Assembly (NCBI RefSeq): GCF_958298935.1
Contig: NC_084935.1
Coordinates: forward strand, 5,962,001-6,026,000
Direction of reading: 5' to 3'
DNA length: 64,000 bases
DNA from: Phragmites australis
Taxonomy: Eukaryota > Streptophyta > Magnoliopsida > Poales > Poaceae
Shown here: in pieces, positions 57,055 through 64,000 of the stretch
How positions within the stretch are numbered: the first letter of the stretch is position 1
Layout: every line of letters starts with the position of its first letter
Notes under the pieces: generated by a model
Seen by the model: the letters and a program-made list of their open reading frames with translations, nothing else
What the model was told of the DNA's origin: nothing
Database searches by the model: none
Position numbers and translations under genes: made by a program

Positions 57055-60000
57055 TCAATTGGCGCTGACAAGGAAAGCATGCTGGCACACTCCACATTCC
57101 ACTGTTTCTGACCCTGATGTTGGAACCTGAACCTGCAATTCCACAGCCAAATGATCGACATGCCAGTGGTTAATACGCCTGGGAGAAAATGGACCGTTAC
57201 CAGGAGTATCTGTGCTCTGCACCGCCTACAACTCTTTGACATACCTGAAGATGGACAGTGCAGGTAGGACATGCGACTTCCCTCATTCTGGTACCAGATC
57301 CACCTCCAGATGCCGGACCTTTTGAAGCAGAAAGTTCAGAATTTTGGTGCACTACAGATTATGTAATTTTAAAAAACTTGTATAGGGATTAAAAGCAAGA
57401 AGTACCTGAAGACTTACGATTTCTCTCCATTTCCTCCTGCAAACCACATCATAAATTTGGTAAGATGGATATTGTAGAAACAAGTTACACCACACTGTAT
57501 TTCAGGTACACAACCATAATGATGCGCAATTTTCTAAAGGCACTTCATCGAATAATGATCCTTTTCTAACTTTGCAACTTCATTTAGTTCAGTTCTCGAA
57601 TCAAAATGACCCAAAGATAAATTAAAAAAAAAAGACCTGAAGTTACCCGGTAAGCATTGTCTTGGCATTCAATACAATGAGCAAAGTTAGAATAGCAATA
57701 TTGCCAGTTATCATTGGAGTGAATTTACGCTGCTCGTACTAGTCTGTTTGGTACTTTGGTTCGTGCCTGCTTGTGTCCTATCATATCAACGTGCAAAAAA
57801 TATGGACTAACAAAATTTAGTTGTGAAAATGGCCACCCACAATTCAGCTATGTTTCGGCAAGAATATGATCTAGGACATCAATGAGGAAAAGGAATCTTG
57901 CCCAATTTTTTGCAGTAACCAAATACATGCCAAGTCCGGTCAATGCAACCAAGTTTCGGCAACCCTTGGGTTCAAACAGGTGTGCCCAATAGATTCAAGT
58001 GTACAAGTCTACAAGACACTTAAATGAATGTATGGCATACAGGAAGTGTCATCTAGTATATTACCTTAAGTTTTCTTGTAAGATCTTCATGGCTTGGAAT
58101 GTTGGCAGATCTGTTGGCAGCTTCCTTTGCAATGCTAAGTCTTTCAGTTACCTCTGCCTGTAAGAGAAAGAACTACTATGAATACAGGGCATAGCAACAC
58201 CACAAACCGCCATCATAGTTTCCAATTTTCCATATACGACTATCCAAAACTCATAATAGCATTTGGTGCAGTGAAATGCTGCAAAGGGTAGTACTACCAA
58301 ATTAATAAACAAAACACATCAGTAAAGCTACAAGCAAACATAAATAAGTCAGTTCAAATGATCTGAGCTGCTCAGGTTCGTAAAGACCACTAATAAAAAG
58401 ACATAGGGCAAAGATGTATTTAGATCGGTACCAACAATCCAGAAATACATGCTTAAAGCACAATTACATAGTAATAATCAAGTACATAGCTATGGTAACC
58501 AAATAACCTTAGCTATAGGATGGGTCAGCTACAATGAGGTAACATTATGAAGCAACGTAGCAAGAAGAGCTACAGACCTAACAATGTAATCCTAGTTCCA
58601 AACAGCTCGCAACAAAGAAGTGACAACTGGCAACAACAAACTGGACACCCTTATTATAACAATGCTGGTGAAAACAAAGAGCTAACGAAATATAACTGAC
58701 AATGAAGTAAAGTAGGCCCAGTTAATGTATAATAAAGAAAAATAATTAAGCAACAACTGAGTAGCAGAATGTACCATGCATCTATCACAAACTCGGACAA
58801 GTGGAGCATTATCCTCAGCTGTCAGAGCAATTCTTCCTTGGCTGCATTTGTCACAGAAGATTTCACCACAGTTCCTACAATGATGCTGCGAAAAAGGAAC
58901 TCATCTCAGTGCATCAAATTTCACCATTAGAGATAATAAGTATGGCTGAACAAAGATGTTATGTATATTACCCTGCGATTGAAATGACTAAAGTCAACAC
59001 CACATGAGTGGCACTTCCTGGCAACCTCATCTGGAACCTAGAAGGGGAAACAAAAATAAATTAAATATATCGAACTACTCATGAAATAACAAGTGACGAA
59101 ACACCATCATAAGATACAGGAAGATAGACACTGTCAAAAAGAGCTTAGAGTAAGATCTCTAACATACAACATGAAATTTAAGTGATGAACATGATCTGAT
59201 GAAATGTTTAATGAATTGTTAAAATGTATTGCCACGGAATGAATGAATCAAGTAGCCATTCCAAAATGTTTATCAAAATAACATGTAGAACAACATGGGC
59301 AAACAAATAAGTAAACCAGGTTGGTTCCGTAATCTTGAAAGTAAGGTCAAGAAGTCAATGGATATTACAGCTCAGCTTACCCAATGGTCTTTCACTTCAT
59401 CAACAGGTTTTGTAAACATCCAATCAAAACCTTTCTTCTCATTTGATTGTACTGAAGGTTTGCCAGCGTCTACTGTTCCTTTACCTCTTGCATCTCCACC
59501 AATCTCCTTAAACTAATTATTTAGAATCACACAGTTAGAAAGTGCTGTTCAATTTGTCTAAAAAAACAAAATTGCTCAATGCACGGTATGCACAAGTGAC
59601 CCACTGAACCAAATATACAGCCAAGCAGATATTTTAAGTTACCAGCAACAACCTATACTTTTAGTAAAGTTTATAAAAATCTGAGGCATTTTTTCTACAA
59701 AATATCAGGCAAAAGAATAACATCCCATACAACATCCAAGTTATCTAACTTGTATTGTGTCCCTTTCCAAAACATAAAATGGTGCAATTCAAACACAGCA
59801 AGCATTTGGATACAACAATTTTAAAAGGATGACATGAGAATAAAGAATAATATGGCATTTTACTGATTGACCTGTCATGTGTCTCAGCTTTCCAGTAGTA
59901 CTGTGGAAAAATGAGATATTCATGACACGGGTCATCTTTTCGTTGTTACTACCTCCAGTCCAAAATATAAATCTCGGTTTGTGAATAGTTGCTGTTTTGT

Positions 60001-61727
60001 TTACTGAAGAAACATTTTCCTTCAACTTCCGCCATTGATTACTTATGGTACTGGTGAGAGATGAGTGTATACAACCAATAAACAATAGGGGCCAGCCATG
60101 TAAGAAAACTAAGACACCAACTCTTTACTTGTTATACGTGCATGACACTAAAAATAATAATTTGGACAAAATGAGGTACCATCTTAAAAAGGCAGCATGT
60201 TTAACTTACAAGATTAAATCATTCTGCTTCTCATTACAGATATAGTTAAAATATGAAGCAACAGCTCTCAGCCTCTGACAAATGAAACCAAAACTCCAAA
60301 AGCACAAATATAATGAAACTAAGGTATTGCACGGAAGCATTTTGATTGTTTAATAAAGCACAAATATAATCAAACTAAGGCATTTCACAGGAAGCATTTA
60401 TTGTTTCCAATTGAAACATGAGGCTAAGTATTGAAAGGGAAAGGAGAAAATGGTGTTGTTACCATACCTGCACTGCTGCTGCTGTCACGGTGTCAAGCAT
60501 ATTATTGGAAGTATAACTGTTTGACTTCAGCCTAATTCGCTTTGCTTCAATATCCACTGAGGTCTTCGCCCAGAATGCAAATATAGTTGAATCCAAAACC
60601 TAAATAAGCACAGCAAACAAACATTAGAGTAATCTCACTTGCTGTCGTGTATTTGCGGCACGAAAATACAGACATAATATTCTGATACAGAAAAGCTGTC
60701 CAAATTACCTCCCAACTCGTCAGTGAATCGAGGGGATAAATCCTTAGGGTTCTGCTTGTGCTAGGATCGAGCATGCAAATTCCATCCAAACCAATCTGCA
60801 AGAGCACCATCAGGAATTATCAAGTATCAAAATGACAGCTGTTTTCTCTTTGATATCAGTGGCGACAGCTAAATGTGGTGGAAAGGCATCATAGAACTTC
60901 CCAAGGAAAAAATTTGAATTCTAGAATAAATAATACCACAAAAACCTCCCAATCTTCAGAAAGCATGACACCAGAATTTTTACCTATGATGCATAATTTC
61001 ATCAATCTTATCAGTATCGTACCTGGCAAAGCACATCAGTAGGGTTCCCAGCGCCCTCTGGCAGCAGCTTAACCCGAAACTTCTGTGCACCACCACTCCC
61101 GTCCTCATGTGTCTCCGCCTTTGGAACAGCCCTCGCGATCTTCCCAAAGCTACCACCCCCACTGCCACCACCGCCGCTGTTCCACGACTGCTGCTCCCCT
61201 CCAGACGGGAGACTAATCGATCGCCCGTAGTCATCAAACAGCGCGGATCCCGATCGCGCCGGCGCCGTGCCGCGCGACCCGTACGGCTCCGCGCCGCCGC
61301 TGTACGCGTACGCGCCCTCGCTCAGGTAATCGTCGTTGTCGTGCCCTGCGGCCGGCGGCTGGTACCCACCCCCGTAGTACGGCGCGTCGTAGGGCAGCGG
61401 CGGGGGGTTGGGCTCCGCAGCCGGCGGGGCCGCCGGCTGGGTGGGCGGCGGGTAGGTGTAGTACGGCTCCGGCAGGTAGGGCGCGGGGTTGTTGTAGGGC
61501 GGGTACCCGGCACCGTACTGGGGCGGCGGCTGCGAGTAGGCCGGCGCGGAGGGCGCTTGTTCGGTGTAGCCGCCGCCGCCGACGGAGTAGGGCGGCGCGG
61601 AGGCGTAGCTCCCCGCCCCCGCCGTCGGGGCGTCGGCGGGGTGGGAATTCGGGCCCGGCGGCGCGTACTGGTGCGGGTAGTAGTGGGCGGGCGCGGAGGC
61701 CGCGTAGTCGCCGCTTCCGTGCTGCAT
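57055..61727 (-). CDS. FREE1: FYVE-domain protein required for endosomal sorting 1 (FREE1/FYVE1)
   Basis: Ten exons on the minus strand: 61727-61023, 60795-60709, 60599-60468, 59512-59381, 59037-58972, 58885-58775, 58157-58065, 57436-57406, 57318-57245, 57132-57055; 502 residues. Residues 1-about 200 are a disordered Pro/Tyr/Gly-rich region (PPYNNPAPYLPEPYYTYPPP). A plant-specific region follows (QKFRVKLLPEG, DSTIFAFWAKTSVDIEAKRIRL, KKGFDWMFTKPVDEVKDHW). Next is the FYVE finger (about 353-411) with CHSCGVDF, the PI3P-binding RRHHCRNCG, FCDKC and VCDRC. A helical segment (VTERLSIAKEAANRSANI) leads to a C-terminal Cys motif (VACPTCTVHLQ ... ECGVCQHAFLVSAN). In Arabidopsis FREE1 joins ESCRT-I in sorting ubiquitinated cargo into multivesicular bodies and in vacuole formation. 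The N-terminal region is shorter than in Arabidopsis (about 600 residues). Confidence 0.94.
59948..59975. repeat. Stowaway-like MITE fragment in FREE1 intron 3
   Basis: 'tactacctccagtccaaaatataaa' type sequence resembles the common Stowaway terminus CTCCCTCCGTCCCAAAATATAA. Only one end is recognisable. Confidence 0.35.
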
Positions 61728-62143
61728 CCCCGGTGGTCGATAAGGGCAAGGCTTCGAGGTCGGTGGAGCCGGCGCCGACGAGGTGGACGGCGATTTTTTT
61801 CTGCGCTATTTTCCCCCTGCGAATGCGAGGTTTGATTCGATTTCGTTGCTTCGCGTTTGCGTTCGTTGCACGGGGAAAGGGGGTTGCTTCGGGACGAGGG
61901 AGGTTGGCGTGTCGGTTTTGAGCGTGCCCTTGTGCCGTGGCCGTTCGATTCGGCCGGCCGGTGGGAGTGGACGGCGGTGATGGATCTGTGGTGGTTTCGG
62001 GTTCGCTTTTCGCTGGTGCTGACCTGCCGCCTCATGACTGCGTGCGTGCGCGTCCGGCACGGCGGGTCAGCGCGTGGATGGATTTGGGCTAATGGGCTGC
62101 ATTTATAACAGGCCCATGTAATTGACGTGAAGGGCCTATATGT
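61728..62143 (-). promoter_or_regulatory. FREE1 leader and core promoter
   Basis: On the minus strand TTATAAAT (62108-62101) is a TATA-like box about 375 bases upstream of the start codon. A site-II-type ggcccat (62111-62117) lies just beyond it and a related 'atgggc' near 62092. This compact arrangement ends about 30 bases farther out, where the terminus of the MULE begins. Confidence 0.5.
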
Positions 62144-64000
62144 GATTTTTTTATATATTTTTTTATTAAAAATTTAAATAAATAGATTTCCCGCAGGAGA
62201 ATTTGCAAAACTAGACGACTGCAGCCCTCTGAGAGGGCGGTTAGGCCCTCAGAGGGCGGGTACGGCCTGCCCGCTTGACCGGCTCCCTTACCGCCCCTGA
62301 GGGGGCGGGTAGAGACCCTTACCACCCTCTCAGGGGGCGGTAAGGGGCCTCCCTTATAAAACTGCCCAAAAATAGCCAAAAATTCATTAAAATCCGAAAA
62401 AAGAAAAAGTTGAGAAGAGAGAGGAGAAGAGAGGAGAGGAGAGGGGAGGAAGAGAGGTCGGCGAAGCCCTGCTGCATTTGGGCCGTGGATTTGAAGAAAA
62501 ATTTCGGGTAAGTCTTTTTTTCCTTTTTATTATTGTTACTTAGTGCAGTAGTAGTATATGACATAGGTTTTAGATATTTATGACATAGGGTTTAGAAAAT
62601 TGTCAAATTTATTTAGAAAATGGTACGATAGCAGTGCAATGTAGAGTATTATTTTTAGTATATTATTTTTACTATATTAGGGTTGTACCTGTAGACGTAG
62701 TAGGTAACAGTATATGATAATTTGCGAACCTAGGATAACATTTAGAAATTATTTTATCCGATAATTAGAAATATAGTTTGTTGTCTTAACATGGGTTATA
62801 TTTGCGGGTGTTTACAGGGATGGCAGATAAACTAATTTTTCAGATATATTATGGTGAGAGTGAAATTAGTTACGGTCCTAACGGTGTAGATCTGTCTGAA
62901 TTTCAGTCATGTCATGAAAGGGCTTAGTAAAGCTAATGAGAGGACCATTGTGGGTGTGTGCAAATGGCTCATGCGATTTTTCCAACTGGATCCGCAGCAA
63001 CATGAGCTGAAGTTGAAAGCTGTCATCAGCCGTGCTAGTCATGGATACTTTGGTGAGCTTGTTCCCATCGAAGCCACATCAACTTGGAGGCAGTATATAG
63101 ATATATGTTGTGAATGTGGCTTGCCGCTTGTTTTGTTAGCTGAAGCGTACCTGAAAGATCAAAATGAGGTGAACTCTGCAGAAGCAATAGCAGGATCAAG
63201 TGAAGCAATGGAAGATGAATCAGAGGCGGCTAATGTCGGGTCCAGGGAGGAAGTTGGTGATGTTCCAGAGCTGCAATCGATGGGTGTAGCTGATGAACAC
63301 ATCCCTAGCATCATTGAAAATATGGATTTGGAGGATGAAGAGTTGGAGGAAGGCCTTGCCGATGGGGATTCGTCTGATGAGGAGGGTAATGCTCCAGTTC
63401 CTGCAGAGTGGCGGGATCATGAATTTTCGAAGTTGGTGGTTAGCGAGGCTGACCGGACACCATGGCAGTACCATGAGAACGAGGTGTCACAGGGTGCTAT
63501 GTACCCTACAAAAGAGGCAGTTATTGATGCAGTGAAATTCTGGTCGTTGTCTCTTCGTAGGCAATTCAAGGTTGTTAAATCAAGTAAAAGGGAGTACGAT
63601 GTGAAGTGCTTGGTGCCTCAGTGCCCTTGGCGGGTGCACGCATTCAGAGGAAAATGGGTAGACTACTGGTAATGCTCAATAGTTAAGGAACATAATTGTC
63701 ACATTGAGGAAATAAAGTTCGCCCACCGGAACATGTCTTCTGCTTTCATTGCAAATGTTATGTACGGAGAGATTGTGGACAACCTAAGGTATGAGCCACG
63801 ATCAATAATCCGTGCTATTGAGCAAAAGTTCCAGTACAGAATAAACTATGCGAAGGCATGGAGGGTGAAACAAAAGGCTATTGAGATGAGGTTCGGAACA
63901 TATGAAGATTCATATCACAATTTAGGTGAGTTTTATGTGAGTTATATTGTTACTGTATTTATTTAACAATGTATTAATGTACATGTCTTTCAAATGCAGA
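62144..64000 (+). mobile_element. Autonomous-type Mutator-like element (left part only)
   Basis: The left terminus starts near 62144 with 'gatttttttatatattttt' and 'aatttaaataaatagattt', followed by GC-rich 'cctctgagagggcgg' units, direct and inverted (62216-62345). An untranslated leader and a MURA-type transposase gene come next, running off the window. The 19-mer tctgagagggcggttaggc (62228-62246) is shared exactly with the palindromic element at 6127-6145. The right TIR and TSD lie outside the window. Confidence 0.8.
62820..63925 (+). pseudogene. MuDR/MURA-type transposase, N-terminal part, disrupted
   Basis: Starts MADKLIFQIYYGESEISYGPNGVDLSEFQ (62820), a usual MULE opening. A one-base frame change near 62905 leads into the 62914 frame (KANERTIVGVCKWLMRFFQLDPQ, ISRASHGYFGELVPIEATSTW, CGLPLVLLAEAYL). 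A long acidic linker follows, then the MuDR domain (MYPTKEAVIDAVKFWSLSLRRQFKVVKS, YDVKCLVPQCPWRVHAF). An in-frame TAA at 63670-63672 interrupts it; the frame continues to HRNMSSAFIANVM, YRINYAKAWRVKQKAIE and RFGTYEDSYHNL. A donor at 63926 (gtgag) and an acceptor ending at 63999 give a 74-bp intron, so the next exon starts at base 64000. The catalytic DDE domain is outside the window. Confidence 0.85.

Noticed and set aside
61107..61835. 242-residue Arg-rich plus-strand open frame
   Set aside because: Antisense shadow of FREE1 exon 1.

Overview
This window is nuclear DNA from a grass (Poaceae); I cannot name the species. The evidence is intron-rich plant genes with GC-rich first exons, an intronless CYP89-type P450 with strong G/C bias at third codon positions, plant-only families (AG-peptide, GluTR-binding protein, neprosin, FREE1) and a dense mix of CACTA, Mutator-like, hAT, PIF/Harbinger and LTR elements.

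Layout. Six host genes can be supported. (1) A 57-residue arabinogalactan peptide, minus strand, 1057-1230. (2) A chloroplast glutamyl-tRNA-reductase-binding protein (GBP/PGR7 type), plus, 12 exons, 7175-12947. (3) A CMP-sialic-acid/nucleotide-sugar transporter-like protein, plus, 15 exons, 19105-25044. (4) A CYP89A-like cytochrome P450, plus, one exon, 30149-31669. (5) A neprosin/DUF239 protein, minus, 7 exons, 42514-39218. (6) The endosomal-sorting FYVE protein FREE1, minus, 10 exons, 61727-57055. Exon joins were derived by hand; almost every junction keeps frame and uses GT-AG, with one GC-AG intron. The genes do not form a pathway; they are ordinary independent loci.

Between and inside them lie mobile elements, several with exact ends and target-site duplications (TSDs). 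They are: a 1.15-kb near-perfect palindromic Mutator-like element with an 11-bp TSD (5936-7080); a gypsy-type solo LTR (17092-18617); a 788-bp palindromic LTR-like element with TTAAG TSD inside transporter intron 1 (19961-20748); a 3.7-kb hAT element with 8-bp TSD and a dead transposase (26015-29746); a copia gag relic (32405-33210, minus); a 972-bp CACTA element with CGA TSD (34434-35405); a 499-bp MULE-like MITE (35487-35985); a 2.06-kb non-autonomous LTR element with 155/156-bp LTRs (43323-45384); a 5.9-kb PIF/Harbinger element with two genes (50056-55961); and the first part of an autonomous-type MULE running off the right edge (about 62144-64000). A broken copy of the last part of the transporter gene lies about 9 kb downstream of the original (33400-34100).

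The recurring theme is element ends sitting about 0.1-0.8 kb upstream of five of the host start codons. The most unusual single structures are the palindromic MULE within 85 bp of the GBP start codon, which shares its terminal motif with the coding MULE at the right edge, and the head-to-head LTR palindrome in the transporter intron. I found no clearly new multi-gene system, no CRISPR array and no tRNA or rRNA gene.
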